Origin: JADKHC01 sp047600805
GTDB taxonomy: Bacteria; Verrucomicrobiota; Verrucomicrobiia; Opitutales; Opitutaceae
NCBI GenBank assembly: GCA_047600805.1
Contig: JASGKG010000001.1
Span: 4,588,001 to 4,652,000 of the forward strand
DNA length: 64,000 nucleotides
Direction: 5' to 3'
Positions 9,317 to 18,708 of the stretch are shown here, piece after piece. How positions within the stretch are numbered: the stretch's first letter is position 1; each line of letters opens with the position of its first letter. The position numbers and the translations under genes were made by a program. The notes under the pieces are model-generated. The model was given only the letters and a program-made list of their open reading frames with translations, did no database searches and was not told where the DNA came from.

Positions 9317-11524
9317 TTAACGTGCCGCGAGCGAGATATTCACCTCTGCTTCGCGCAAGAGTATGCGCGTGAAAGCGTTGTCGAACCAAAATCCTTGGAT
9401 GGGCGACCCACGTTCACTTCGCGGCTTCAGCTTGCCTTCGATCATTTCCGTGGCGGTGGAAAGTTCTTCCTTAGCTTCCTCTTTTTTCCCCAAGGCTTGC
9501 AGGCTCATGGCCAAAATGAGGCGAGCCGTGGAGGAGCGTGGCGCGTTGAACTCGGGACAAGCGATACACCGGCGGCACCATTCGGCGGCGTCGGCGAAGT
9601 TGTTGCGTCGGTATTCCCACAGTCCGAGAGACAAGGCGCGCCAAGAGGACTGAAAAACGTCCCCCGCGGCCTCGGCTTCATTGTAGGATTTCAACGTCGC
9701 GTCGATGGCCGGCGTGAGTGAGGCGAGGAGCTGGGGCGTGGCGGGAAGCAACAGGCAGATCTTGACGATGCGGTCGGGAAACGGACAGGAGCCGCTGGTG
9801 ATAAACCGAGCGGCGGCATTGTCTCGGAACTGCTGAAAGCCTTTGATGTTTCCGTTTTCAATGAGCGCGGGGCCGAGTCGGAGCGCGTCGAGAGTAGCAA
9901 CATCCCATCCGTCCAGCGGGTTAATTTCCATCATCGTGGAAAGACGGTCGGCCGCTTGGGCCCAGCGGTCGTGGAGCGCGTGCCATTCACCGACCGCTCG
10001 AAACACAGCGGCGCCTTCCACGGAAGGACCTCCGAGGGATATGCCGTTTAGCTGCGTATCGGCCATCTCGAGCTTCTCCTGGCTAACCAAGAGCGAGGCG
10101 AAAGTGATTTTTTCGCGCATTTCAGATTCGTGGCGCAGCTTTGCCTGCTGTTGCTCGGCGGCAACGGCTCGCTTGTGGGCTTCTCGCTCGCGGAAGAAAA
10201 GCCAGGTCGATGTGCCCATCCCCACGACCAGAGCGAATGCCACGGCCGTGCCGGCGATGAAGACCACGCGATTGCGGCGGACGAGTTTTTCCAGTCGGTA
10301 CGCCCAGCTCGGCGGCCGGGCCACGACGGGCTCGTTATCCAAGTGGCGCGTGATGTCCATTGCCAGGCCGTTGGCTGTCTCGTAGCGGCGCCGCCGGTCC
10401 TTCTCGAGCGCTTTCATCGCGATCCAATCGAGATCGCCTTTGATCGAAGAGATCAGCCGCGCCGAGTCGGTGCCGAGCGATTTGGCGGTTTGTGAAAGTT
10501 CGCTTGCGGGAAGGTTGCTGAGTCGCAACGACGGCCGGACCGGTTCCTGTTCGCGCAAAATGCGGCGCATCTCATCGAGGCCGAACTTGATCAGTTCCTT
10601 GGGATCAAATGGGGTTCGCCCCGTCAGAAGTTCGTAGAGCAAAACGCCGAGGCTGTAGATGTCGCTGCGCGTATCGATGTCGACGCCGCCCATCTGCGCC
10701 TGCTCCGGGCTCATGTAAGCGGGGGTGCCAATCAGTTGTGCGTAGGTCGTGAAAAGAGCTTTGTCGGTAAGGCGCGCTTCGGTGGCTTTGGAAATTCCAA
10801 AGTCGATCACCTTCGGAACCGGAACATCGTCCTGGTACGACACCATGATGTTCGAGGGCTTGATGTCGCCGTGGATGATGCCCTTTTGGTGCGCGTGTTG
10901 GATCGCGTGGCAAATCACCACGAAAAGATCGAGCCGCTGTCGTAACGAGAGCCGGTTTTTCTCGCAGAACGTCGTGATTTTTTCGCCCTGCACGAGCTCC
11001 ATCACGAAGTACGGAGGCCCACGATCGGTCGCGCCCGCATCGTAAACCCGCGCGATGTTCGGGTGATCCATCAAGGCGAGCGCTTGTCGCTCGGCTTCGA
11101 AACGTGCGATCACGCTTTTCGTTTCCATGCCGAGCTTGATGATTTTCAAGGCGACGCGGCGCTTCACGGGCTCTTCTTGCTCGGCCAAATACACGATCCC
11201 GCAACCGCCCTCGCCGATTTTTTCGACGAGTTTATAGCGGCCGATTTTTGCGCCGATCGGCTCTTCGCCGGGCGGGTGTGCGCTTCCCGCGGCGGCGCGT
11301 ACGCTCTGTGTAAATTGGGCGGCGACTTCCTGGGAAATGAGCACCGAGCCGCCGTCGTCGAAAAAACGTTCAGCGTCGGCGTCGGCGGCCAGCAATTCTT
11401 CGATTCTTTGGCGCAGGGCAGAGTTATCGCCGCACTGCTGCTTCAGAAACTCTGTGCGTGCACCTTGCGGCAGCTTTCGGGCAGCATCGAAGATGTCGAC
11501 TTCGCGTTCGAAGGCGTGATCCAT
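9317..11524 (-). CDS. Membrane-anchored Ser/Thr protein kinase (PknB-like)
   Basis: A 735-residue kinase. The kinase domain spans about 95-380: glycine loop IGEGGCGIVYLA, catalytic Lys in RRVALKIIK, catalytic loop IIHGDIKPSNIMV, VIDFGIS and GTPAYMSPEQ. The loop reads HGD rather than HRD, so it is a non-RD kinase. A single transmembrane helix follows near residue 440 (VVFIAGTAVAFALVVGMG), then a helical, probably TPR-like sensor or partner domain. The start lies 16 nt after the sigma-factor stop. This ECF-sigma/kinase arrangement is common in Planctomycetota, Acidobacteriota and Verrucomicrobiota and suggests phosphorylation-dependent control. Its targets are unknown. Confidence 0.9.
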   Translation of the reverse strand: MDHAFEREVDIFDAARKLPQGARTEFLKQQCGDNSALRQRIEELLAADADAERFFDDGGSVLISQEVAAQFTQSVRAAAGSAHPPGEEPIGAKIGRYKLVEKIGEGGCGIVYLAEQEEPVKRRVALKIIKLGMETKSVIARFEAERQALALMDHPNIARVYDAGATDRGPPYFVMELVQGEKITTFCEKNRLSLRQRLDLFVVICHAIQHAHQKGIIHGDIKPSNIMVSYQDDVPVPKVIDFGISKATEARLTDKALFTTYAQLIGTPAYMSPEQAQMGGVDIDTRSDIYSLGVLLYELLTGRTPFDPKELIKFGLDEMRRILREQEPVRPSLRLSNLPASELSQTAKSLGTDSARLISSIKGDLDWIAMKALEKDRRRRYETANGLAMDITRHLDNEPVVARPPSWAYRLEKLVRRNRVVFIAGTAVAFALVVGMGTSTWLFFREREAHKRAVAAEQQQAKLRHESEMREKITFASLLVSQEKLEMADTQLNGISLGGPSVEGAAVFRAVGEWHALHDRWAQAADRLSTMMEINPLDGWDVATLDALRLGPALIENGNIKGFQQFRDNAAARFITSGSCPFPDRIVKICLLLPATPQLLASLTPAIDATLKSYNEAEAAGDVFQSSWRALSLGLWEYRRNNFADAAEWCRRCIACPEFNAPRSSTARLILAMSLQALGKKEEAKEELSTATEMIEGKLKPRSERGSPIQGFWFDNAFTRILLREAEVNISLAAR

Positions 11525-11540
11525 GGGCTACCCAGATGCT

Positions 11541-12098
11541 CTACTTGGTAGCCCGGATGCTTTGGAACAACCAAGCTTTTGCGTACGCCCAGTGACGTTC
11601 GATCGTTCGCTCGGTGACGCCCATCGTCTCAGCTACTTCGTGGTTCGAGAGGCCGCCGAAAAATTTCAAAACGACGACGCGGGCTTTTTCGGGATCCTGG
11701 AGCTTCAGGCGTTCCAGCGCGTCATCAATCAAGAGAACTTTCTCCTCCGGCATTGCCTGGGCAATCTCGACCTCATCGATGTCGATGCGCACCTGCGCGC
11801 CGCCGCGTTTCAGCCGGAGTTTGCTGCGGGCCTTTTCGATCAGGATGCGGCGCATTGCTTCGGCCGCGGCGCCAAAAAAATGGGCGCGGTTCATCCAGCG
11901 CTGATCGCCGGAGCCAAAAAGGCGGAGCCACGCCTCGTGAACCAGCGCGGTGGGCTGTAGCGTCTGGCCAAGCTGTTCGTGCGACATCCGGACGGAAGCA
12001 TGGCGGCGTAATTCGTCGTAAACCAACGGGAGCAACTCGGTTGCTGCGCAACCATCTCCCCGCGCATTCGCTTCAAGTAAGAGGGTGATTTCGCTCAT
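11541..12098 (-). CDS. ECF-type RNA polymerase sigma factor (Sig-70_X6-like)
   Basis: A 185-residue sigma factor if started at the ATG encoding MSEITLLLEA; an ATG 30 nt upstream is also possible. The region-2 segment ATELLPLVYDELRRHA, the motif LQPTALVHEAWLRLF and region-4 helix-turn-helix LSNHEVAETMGVTERTIERHW match the ECF group found next to PknB-type kinases. It lies just upstream of the kinase gene and is divergent from the GH127 gene across 300 nt, so the pair might control the arabinan locus. That link is positional inference only. Confidence 0.9.
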   Translation of the reverse strand: MSEITLLLEANARGDGCAATELLPLVYDELRRHASVRMSHEQLGQTLQPTALVHEAWLRLFGSGDQRWMNRAHFFGAAAEAMRRILIEKARSKLRLKRGGAQVRIDIDEVEIAQAMPEEKVLLIDDALERLKLQDPEKARVVVLKFFGGLSNHEVAETMGVTERTIERHWAYAKAWLFQSIRATK

Positions 12099-12128
12099 GG
12101 GAAGGAGTGCCGTTCCACAGGGACTCAT

Positions 12129-12427
12129 TTCGGCTTCGCCGATTTAGGTAGCTGGGGATAAGCGGGACTGAGTTCATGGGGGAACTGAGTCTGGCGGAGA
12201 CGCAGAAGCTGCGGTTTGTGCAACAGGTACGGTCCGGGAAGCTCAGTGGGGGCGGTTTGGGGGAAGAGAACTGATCGGGAAAACCAGATCTCGGGTGTGG
12301 TGAAAACACCATGCAATACGGCTCGGTCGAGTCAAGTCGACCGCCCCCGCTACGAGGAGAGGGATTTACAGTACAGTCATGTAGTTGGCGGCTTGATCAG
12401 CGTTTCTTTGCGTGTTTGGTCTGACGG
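12129..12427. other. Divergent intergenic region between sigma factor and GH127 gene
   Basis: About 300 nt that should hold promoters in both directions. A 32-codon plus-strand frame (12176-12274, MGELSLAETQKLRF onwards) is present but unsupported as a gene. No terminator or clear palindrome stands out. Confidence 0.4.
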
Positions 12428-14821
12428 ATGAAACTACCCCTGCGTGCTGTGGTTAACTTTGTGGTGTTTGTTTTTTGCGGGCTCGGCCTTTTCGCTGAAA
12501 CCAATGCCTCGCCCACGCGCGTGGAGCTTTTCGAGTTAGGAGATGTTCGTTTGCTCGATGGGCCTTTCAAGCAAGCGCAGGACATCGATTTAAAATACAT
12601 TTTAGCGCTGGATGTTGACCGCTTGCTTGCGCCTTTCCGCACGGAAGCCGGCTTACCTGCCAGAGCGCTAAAGTACCCCAACTGGGAAAGCTCCGGCTTG
12701 GATGGGCATTCTGCGGGGCATTACCTGACGGCCTTGGCGCAGATGGCGGTTGTGACCGGCGACGAGGCGGTGACGCGAAGGCTCGACTATATGCTGTCGG
12801 AACTCGCCGAGTGCCAGCGCGCGAACGGCGATGGTTACGTGGGCGGTGTTCCCGGTAGCAGACGGATGTGGAAAGAAATCGCAGAGGGAAAACTCAAGGC
12901 AGACGCGTTTTCCATCAACGGCTGCTGGGTGCCTTGGTACAACCTCCACAAGACGTTTGCCGGCCTTCGTGATGCCTGGCTGACTGCGCACAAGCCGCAG
13001 GCGCGAGACATCCTCGTGAAACTCGGCGATTGGTGCGAGCGACTGGTTTCGAGCTTAACCGACGAGCAGATGCAAACCATGATGCAGGCGGAGCAGGGCG
13101 GAATGAATGAGGTGCTTGCCGATATCGGCGCCATCACGGGAGACGCAAAGTATTTGGCCGCTGCGAAACGCTTTTCGCACCGCGCGATTTTGGAGCCTCT
13201 GTTGAAACACGAAGATCGCCTCACCGGCCTGCATGCGAACACCCAAATTCCCAAGGTGATTGGCTTCGCACGCATCGCGGAGTTGTCGGGCGAACCGACT
13301 TGGGACGATGCGGCGCGCTTTTTTTGGAGAACGGTCGTGGAACACCGCACAGTGGCATTCGGAGGGAATAGTGTCCGCGAGCACTTTCAGCCGGCGGAGG
13401 ATTTTTCTTCCATGATCGAAACCCGCGAAGGTCCCGAAACATGCAACACCTACAACATGCTTCGGCTGACGGAGCAGTTGTTTCGCACCGGCCCGGCTGA
13501 CGTCTACGTGGATTACTATGAACGCGCGCTCTTCAATCACATTCTGTCCTCGCAGCATCCCGATCACGGCGGTTTCGTCTATTTCACGCCGATTCGGCCG
13601 CAGCATTACCGCAACTATTCTCAACCGACACAATGTTTCTGGTGCTGCGTCGGCAGCGGCATGGAAAATCACGGCAAGTACGGCCGCTTTATTTACGCTC
13701 ATGCTGGTAATAGCTTGTACGTGAACCTCTTCATCGCTTCGGAACTGAATTGGAAAGAGCGCGGCGTGAAGGTGCGGCAGGAAACGAAATTCCCCGACGA
13801 GGAGCGCTCGGTGCTTGTCATGTCGCTGAGCGCGCCGCAGCGGCTGAAGCTTGTGATGCGGCTTCCGCAGTGGGTGGATAAAAAACGCGGGGGCGGCTTC
13901 AAGTTGAACGGCAACGCGGTCGAGTGCCGTGCCGAACCAGATGGTTTTGTGTCGATCGAGCGCGAGTGGCACGACGGCGATCGCGTTGAAATTGATCTGC
14001 CGATGCTGACGTCTGTGGAGCGTTTACCCGACGGCTCCGATTACGTGGCGGTTTTGCGGGGACCGATTGTTTTGGGTGCAAAAACGAAAACGGAGTCACT
14101 GCCAGACTTGATCGCCAACGATGGCCGAATGGGGCATCGCGCCGAGGGGGCAATGCTCCCCTTGAACGGAGCACCGATGTTTATCGGCAATGAGGCGCAA
14201 ATTCCGGGTAAAATTATTCCGGTGCAAGGTAAAGTTATGACGTTTTCCGCTGCGGGGCTGATCGAGCCTGGGCAGCAAAAGAGCCTCGAGCTCATTCCGT
14301 TTTTCCGCATCCACGATTCACGTTATATGGTTTACTGGCGGTTGGTTCAACCGGAGCGATACAAGAGTCTCCTCGAAGAAATGACTGCAAACGAAAAGGA
14401 AAGGTTGGCCCTTGAGGCGCGGACGCTGGACCAAGTCAATCCGGGTGAACAGCAGCCCGAGGTTGAACATGCGTATGCAGGTGAAGACTCGGCGACGGGT
14501 TCCAGTGTGGGGCGTCATTGGCGAGATTCTGGCAATTGGTTCGGCTATGCGCTGCATGGCGAAAAGAACCGAGGCGGCGAATTGGTCCTGACTTTCTCTG
14601 CCGGGGAAAATCGCCGTGAGTTCGATCTTGTGGTGAATGACCAAGTGATTTCGACCGTGAAGCTCGCCGGTCGCACCCCTGACAAGTTCAACGACGTGTC
14701 TTACGTCGTTCCTGATTCGCTCGCGCGACCAGATGGCTCGCTCGTGGTCAAGTTTGTGGCAAAATCAGGATTGCGCACCGGCTCAGTCTACGGCGTCCGG
14801 TTGTTGAAGAAGAACGACTGA
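12428..14821 (+). CDS. GH127 beta-L-arabinofuranosidase, exported
   Basis: A 797-residue protein with a signal peptide (about 1-23) and an alpha/alpha-barrel GH127 (DUF1680) domain. The zinc/catalytic set of HypBA1-type enzymes is recognisable: Glu337 and Cys339 in GPETCNTYNM, and Cys406-Cys407 in CFWCCVGSGMENHG. In characterised members one of these cysteines is the nucleophile. Beta-sandwich domains follow, including LRGPIVLGAKTK. The enzyme is inferred to remove beta-L-arabinofuranose residues in the periplasm, complementing the alpha-specific GH43 enzymes upstream. It is transcribed away from the sigma/kinase pair and ends 8 nt from the convergent thiD. Confidence 0.92.
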   Translation: MKLPLRAVVNFVVFVFCGLGLFAETNASPTRVELFELGDVRLLDGPFKQAQDIDLKYILALDVDRLLAPFRTEAGLPARALKYPNWESSGLDGHSAGHYLTALAQMAVVTGDEAVTRRLDYMLSELAECQRANGDGYVGGVPGSRRMWKEIAEGKLKADAFSINGCWVPWYNLHKTFAGLRDAWLTAHKPQARDILVKLGDWCERLVSSLTDEQMQTMMQAEQGGMNEVLADIGAITGDAKYLAAAKRFSHRAILEPLLKHEDRLTGLHANTQIPKVIGFARIAELSGEPTWDDAARFFWRTVVEHRTVAFGGNSVREHFQPAEDFSSMIETREGPETCNTYNMLRLTEQLFRTGPADVYVDYYERALFNHILSSQHPDHGGFVYFTPIRPQHYRNYSQPTQCFWCCVGSGMENHGKYGRFIYAHAGNSLYVNLFIASELNWKERGVKVRQETKFPDEERSVLVMSLSAPQRLKLVMRLPQWVDKKRGGGFKLNGNAVECRAEPDGFVSIEREWHDGDRVEIDLPMLTSVERLPDGSDYVAVLRGPIVLGAKTKTESLPDLIANDGRMGHRAEGAMLPLNGAPMFIGNEAQIPGKIIPVQGKVMTFSAAGLIEPGQQKSLELIPFFRIHDSRYMVYWRLVQPERYKSLLEEMTANEKERLALEARTLDQVNPGEQQPEVEHAYAGEDSATGSSVGRHWRDSGNWFGYALHGEKNRGGELVLTFSAGENRREFDLVVNDQVISTVKLAGRTPDKFNDVSYVVPDSLARPDGSLVVKFVAKSGLRTGSVYGVRLLKKND

Positions 14822-14829
14822 CGCTGGCG

Positions 14830-15636
14830 TTAGCGCTTCGGCCAAAGGGCGTGGAAATGGTTCACAGGTCCATGCCCGTGGCCGACACTGAGTTCGTCGG
14901 CGGCGCCAATGGCCAAGGTGAGCCACATTTTTGCGTCCCGAACGGCTTCAAGCACAGACGGGCGTTGCGGCAAAAGTGCGGTGATCGCGGCGGAGAGTGT
15001 GCAGCCGGTGCCGTGCGTGTTGCGCGTCGGAATGCGTCGCGAAGGAAGTTCGATTTGAGTGCGGCCGTCGTCGAGGATGTCGGTGCTCTCGTCGCTCTCG
15101 AGGTGTCCGCCTTTGAGCAGCACGAACCGCGGTCCGAGTCCGTGGAGCGCGCGTGCGGCGGTGCGCATTTCGGCGATGGTGCGTGGTTCGGGGCGGTTCA
15201 ATAGTACACCGGCCTCGGGGAGATTTGGCGTTATGACTTCAGCCAGCGGCAGGAGTTCGCGGCGGAGTGCTTCGACGGCGTCGGGCTGCAGAAGATGGTG
15301 TCCGCTTTTGGATACCATCACTGGATCTACGACCAGACGTTTTACGCTGTGCCGTCGCAGGCCGTCGGCAACCGTGCTGACGAGCTCGGCGGTGGCGAGC
15401 ATGCCGACTTTCGCGGCGTCGATCCTCACGTCGTTGAACAACGTGTCGATCTGTTCTTTTACGAAGCCAGCTGGAACGAGTTGAACGCCTGTCACTCCTT
15501 GGGTGTTCTGAGCAGTTAGAGCAACTACGACTCCGGTTCCGTACGCACCTAGAGCTGAAAAGGCTTTTAGATCGGCAAAAATGCCTGCGCCGCCCGAAGG
15601 GTCGACGCCGGCGAGAGTGAGAACGTTGGGAATCAT
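14830..15636 (-). CDS. thiD: Hydroxymethylpyrimidine/phosphomethylpyrimidine kinase ThiD
   Basis: A 268-residue ribokinase-fold enzyme that phosphorylates HMP and HMP-P to HMP-PP for thiamine synthesis. Family motifs: GVDPSGGAGIFADLKAFSAL near the N-terminus, VVDPVMVSKSGH, LLKGGHL and the anion-hole segment GTGCTLSAAI with the catalytic Asp replaced in the usual position by a Gly-Cys turn typical of this family. It overlaps thiE by 4 nt and is the last gene of a riboswitch-controlled operon. Confidence 0.95.
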   Translation of the reverse strand: MIPNVLTLAGVDPSGGAGIFADLKAFSALGAYGTGVVVALTAQNTQGVTGVQLVPAGFVKEQIDTLFNDVRIDAAKVGMLATAELVSTVADGLRRHSVKRLVVDPVMVSKSGHHLLQPDAVEALRRELLPLAEVITPNLPEAGVLLNRPEPRTIAEMRTAARALHGLGPRFVLLKGGHLESDESTDILDDGRTQIELPSRRIPTRNTHGTGCTLSAAITALLPQRPSVLEAVRDAKMWLTLAIGAADELSVGHGHGPVNHFHALWPKR

Positions 15637-16265
15637 GGGCGTTGGGATTTTGCCGATCTGAGGGAACGCGCGACGCTGGCCGGATCGGACGACAAGGAAA
15701 AGGCCGAAACCACGGCGACACCGTCGACGCCCGCGGCAAACACCTTTGGTGCATTTTCGAGGTTAATGCCGCCGATCGCCACGGTTGGGAGGTGGCAGTT
15801 TTTTGTCATCTGATCGAGCAGTTCGAGGCCGAGCGCTGGCGCGGCGTCGTCCTTCGAAATGGTTGGGAAAACGGGTCCGAGTCCGAGGTAGTCGACGGCG
15901 CCAGCCGGAACGCTGGAGAGCTGGTCGGGCGCCGTGATGGAGAGGCCGATCAGTTTACCAGGCCCAAGGAGGCGCCTCGCCACGGAGACGGGCAAGTCAT
16001 TCTGGCCGACGTGCACGCCTTCCGCGTCGACCGCCATTGCGAGATCGACTTGGTCGTTGATGATGAGCGGAACGCCTCGTGGGCGCAGAAGATCGCGCAG
16101 CGCGCACGCGGTGGCGTAGAGATGGCGACGGGTCCCGGCAGTTGCGCGATATTGCACCATGCTGACGCCGCCGGCCAGCGCTTGTTCGACCCCGGTAAGA
16201 AGCCCATTGGTGTATCTTTCGGGAGCGTCGGTGACGAGATAGACCGTGTAGTCAGCTTGGCTCAT
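15633..16265 (-). CDS. thiE: Thiamine-phosphate synthase ThiE
   Basis: A 210-residue TIM-barrel enzyme joining HMP-PP and hydroxyethylthiazole phosphate to give thiamine phosphate. Motifs: VSMVQYRA, LIINDQVDLAMAVDAEGVHV, GQNDLPV and YLGLGPVFPT, which form the substrate and pyrophosphate sites. It overlaps thiM and thiD by 4 nt each, so translation is probably coupled. Confidence 0.95.
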   Translation of the reverse strand: MSQADYTVYLVTDAPERYTNGLLTGVEQALAGGVSMVQYRATAGTRRHLYATACALRDLLRPRGVPLIINDQVDLAMAVDAEGVHVGQNDLPVSVARRLLGPGKLIGLSITAPDQLSSVPAGAVDYLGLGPVFPTISKDDAAPALGLELLDQMTKNCHLPTVAIGGINLENAPKVFAAGVDGVAVVSAFSLSSDPASVARSLRSAKSQRP

Positions 16266-17068
16266 GAAAGCTTGGCCTGTCGCTGCACGATGTCGGCGTT
16301 GATTTCGTCGAGCGAGTCCAGCAGAGCTTCGGCGAACGAACCAGGCCTTTGCGACACGTGCGCAGCCATGTCTCCGGCGATGCCCATGAGGGTTGCGGCG
16401 GCCACGGCTGCAGCGAGGGGCGTATCCGCAACGGCGCTACAGGCGGCCGCGAGCGCACCCTGTGCGCAGCCAACGCCGGTGACGCGCGTCATCAATGGAT
16501 GCCCGTTGGCGCAGGCGACGACGGCTTTTCCTTCGGTCGCGTAATCGACTGGGCCGGTGACAAGCACGGCCCCGCCGGTTTGCGCGGCGAGATATTTTGC
16601 GGCGTTTAAGGCCGCTTCTGCGGAGTCGCCGCTATCGACGCCGCGCCCACGCCCGGTTTGACCGGCGAGCGCGATGATCTCCGACGCGTTGCCGCGGATG
16701 AGGGTTGGGCGTTGCGTAAGAATTTCATGTGCGAAATGCGTGCGGACTGTGAGCGGGCCGACAGCCACCGGATCGAGCACCCACGGCTTCCTCGCCTTGT
16801 TGGCTGAAGGGATCGCGCGAAGCATCGCGGTCATCTGAGGCTCGTCGAGCGTGCCCACGTTGATAAGCAGCGCGTCGGCCATTGCGGCGAACTCGGCAGC
16901 CTCGTCGGCGTGCTCCACCATGGCGGGCGCGGCTCCGACGGCGAGCAGAACATTGGCCGTGAAATTCTTCACGACATGGTTCGTCAAGCAGTGAACGAGC
17001 GGGTGTTTTTCGCGAACGCGATTCAGGATCGTAACGACTTCGCTGGCGGTGATGACGGGAGCAGGCAT
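16262..17068 (-). CDS. thiM: Hydroxyethylthiazole kinase ThiM
   Basis: A 268-residue ribokinase-like enzyme that phosphorylates salvaged hydroxyethylthiazole. Motifs: VHCLTNHVVKNFTANVLLAV near residue 25, WVLDPVAVG, LIRGNASEI and the C-terminal anion hole TGVGCAQGALAAACSAVA. It is the first gene of thiM-thiE-thiD, a salvage-type operon, and starts about 60 nt after the TPP riboswitch. Thiazole synthesis genes (thiG, thiS) and thiC are not in the window. Confidence 0.95.
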   Translation of the reverse strand: MPAPVITASEVVTILNRVREKHPLVHCLTNHVVKNFTANVLLAVGAAPAMVEHADEAAEFAAMADALLINVGTLDEPQMTAMLRAIPSANKARKPWVLDPVAVGPLTVRTHFAHEILTQRPTLIRGNASEIIALAGQTGRGRGVDSGDSAEAALNAAKYLAAQTGGAVLVTGPVDYATEGKAVVACANGHPLMTRVTGVGCAQGALAAACSAVADTPLAAAVAAATLMGIAGDMAAHVSQRPGSFAEALLDSLDEINADIVQRQAKLS

Positions 17069-17127
17069 GATGGTGAATTTAGGTATGGCGCCTGTTTCGC
17101 CACTAACCGGGAAGCCCGTAGGCTCCG

Positions 17128-17210
17128 ATCGTGACGATTCCTTCGCCGGTATGAACCGGATCAGGTTCGACGGGTTTGTTCTCAGCTCGGGCGAGGAGCA
17201 CCCCGTGTCA
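17128..17210 (-). promoter_or_regulatory. TPP riboswitch (THI element)
   Basis: Reading the minus strand, the conserved THI-box blocks appear in order: ACACGGGGTG, then GCTGAGA, then ACCCGTCGAACCTGATCCGG, then TTCATACCGGCGAAGGAA. This is the canonical thiamine pyrophosphate aptamer. It precedes thiM and should shut off the operon when TPP is high. The expression-platform helix was not resolved by eye. Confidence 0.95.
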
Positions 17211-17252
17211 CAGACGCAGACAACCTTGCCGGGGCGGGCGTCGAGTCAACCG

Positions 17253-18467
17253 CTAAGGCCTCATCGCTGGCGTTGATTGGGAGCTGTTTTTGAGAGTTTC
17301 CAAAAGCTCGACCGCCTCGGGATATTCCAGTTCGTCCTTCGAGTACTTGATGTAAGTGGTGAGCGGAGCGATGGCCTCCCGGTCTCGACCGAGTTTATGC
17401 AGAGCAAGCCCTCGATGATAAAAATAATGATAATGCGCGGGATATTCGCGATTCACGACGGCGGCTTCTGACTCGAGCTTGGCCAATTTTGATCGAGTTC
17501 GGCTTTCACGATTCTGATCAGGAGCTGGACGCGCCGGTCGCCGGAACCCGTAGTCATGTCTTTCACCCAAGAGGGTGGCAAATAAGCCGAACTGCCGAGT
17601 ATACGGGCGAGGTGAACGGTACGGGTGGCTTCCTCGAAATCGCGCCGCGCCCAAGAGCTGACGAGTGCGCTCCGTTGCTCGCGGATCGCGAGTTCAGTCA
17701 CGGCGCGTAGTTCTTTTTCCCGGTTTAGGAACTTAAGCACAGGCAAAATAGTGCTGAGCGTGTAAGGGCTCATCAGTGTGCCTGTATCCATGTTGTTAAC
17801 GATGCGCTCCAGGCGGGGCTTATCCTTTTTCTGAAGGAATGAGCGGAACTCCGCAAACTGCAGGACCTGCTTGCTGCGTGCCTCGGTCACATCGGCGAAC
17901 GTGACGGCAAAATCAAAGGACTGTCCGAGCCGTACCATTGTATGTGCTTCGTACATACGGACCGTCCCGTACGTGACCGGATGATTGGGCTCGGCTTTGC
18001 ATTTTTTAATCACGTTTTCAAAAATAGTTCTAATCTCTGGATCGTCTATATCCACCGCACTGGAGAAATAGTAGAAGACTTGCGCGCGGAGATCGTCCTG
18101 TTCGGCGGTTGCCATGGCGGTATTTAGTATTTCGCCCACGATCTTGTTCGATTCTGGTTGGGCAGCCGTTTTCCTCGACGCTCACGAGGCGTTCCGACAG
18201 CAAGACGATGCCGGCGTCTGTGGACGCGACGTGAGGTCCTTTTTTGTTGAGCAGAGGCTCGAGCGGGGTGAGCGATTTTAAAACGTCAGCGCGCTCACTT
18301 GGAGGAAGCTCGGGCAGCGTGTCAGAAAAAGCCGCGATGGCACCGAGGAGTAGCGCAATGATGAACGAAGCATTTGTAAGCAAGGCATGCCTACAATGCC
18401 GCCGGGGTGAGGCAGGAACACGGTACATTTTGAAAAGCTGGAACCGGAAGTGCCGAGGCAGGCGCAA
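17253..18467 (-). pseudogene. TPR-like exported protein broken by two frameshifts
   Basis: Three overlapping frames join into one protein. Frame 1 (from 18467, or ATG at 18428) has a signal peptide (IIALLLGAIAAFSD) and runs to about 18170. Frame 2 continues with ESNKIVGEILNTAMA through about 17485 (VKAELDQ). Frame 3 finishes with LAKLESEAAVVNREYPAHYH and a TPR-like YYHRGLALHKLGRDREAI-type helix pair. Each junction falls at or next to a run of four A residues (GAGGAAAACGG and ATCAAAATTGG on the minus strand). The continuity of sense on both sides argues for single-base indels in one ancestral gene. A sequencing error cannot be excluded. The function is unknown. Confidence 0.65.
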
Positions 18468-18656
18468 GGAACAAGGGGCGCCGAGGACTCCCGTTTTGGA
18501 GGGGCGCTATCTGAACACGCTTTCCCGGGCCGGTCGAGTCTCGAGTCTGCTGGTGAGCGCCCCCTGGGTTTTAGATGATCAAGATTTTTGCCAGCAGGCA
18601 CGTGAAGCCGGACCTCTCGTCATTTTGCAGCGAGCTGGTAATTGCTTTCTGGGTAC

Positions 18657-18687
18657 AAAAAAAGGCAGCCCTTTCGGGCTGCCTTGA
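18657..18687 (-). terminator. Rho-independent terminator of the TonB-receptor gene
   Basis: On the minus strand, GGCAGCCC and GGGCTGCC form an 8-bp stem with a GAAA tetraloop, followed by seven T residues. It lies about 25 nt after the receptor stop codon. Confidence 0.92.
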
Positions 18688-18708
18688 AGTCTGGCAAACT
18701 AAGTTTGG

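Noticed and set aside
12176..12274. 32-codon plus frame before the GH127 gene
   Set aside because: No homology or ribosome site; a leader peptide is possible but unsupported.
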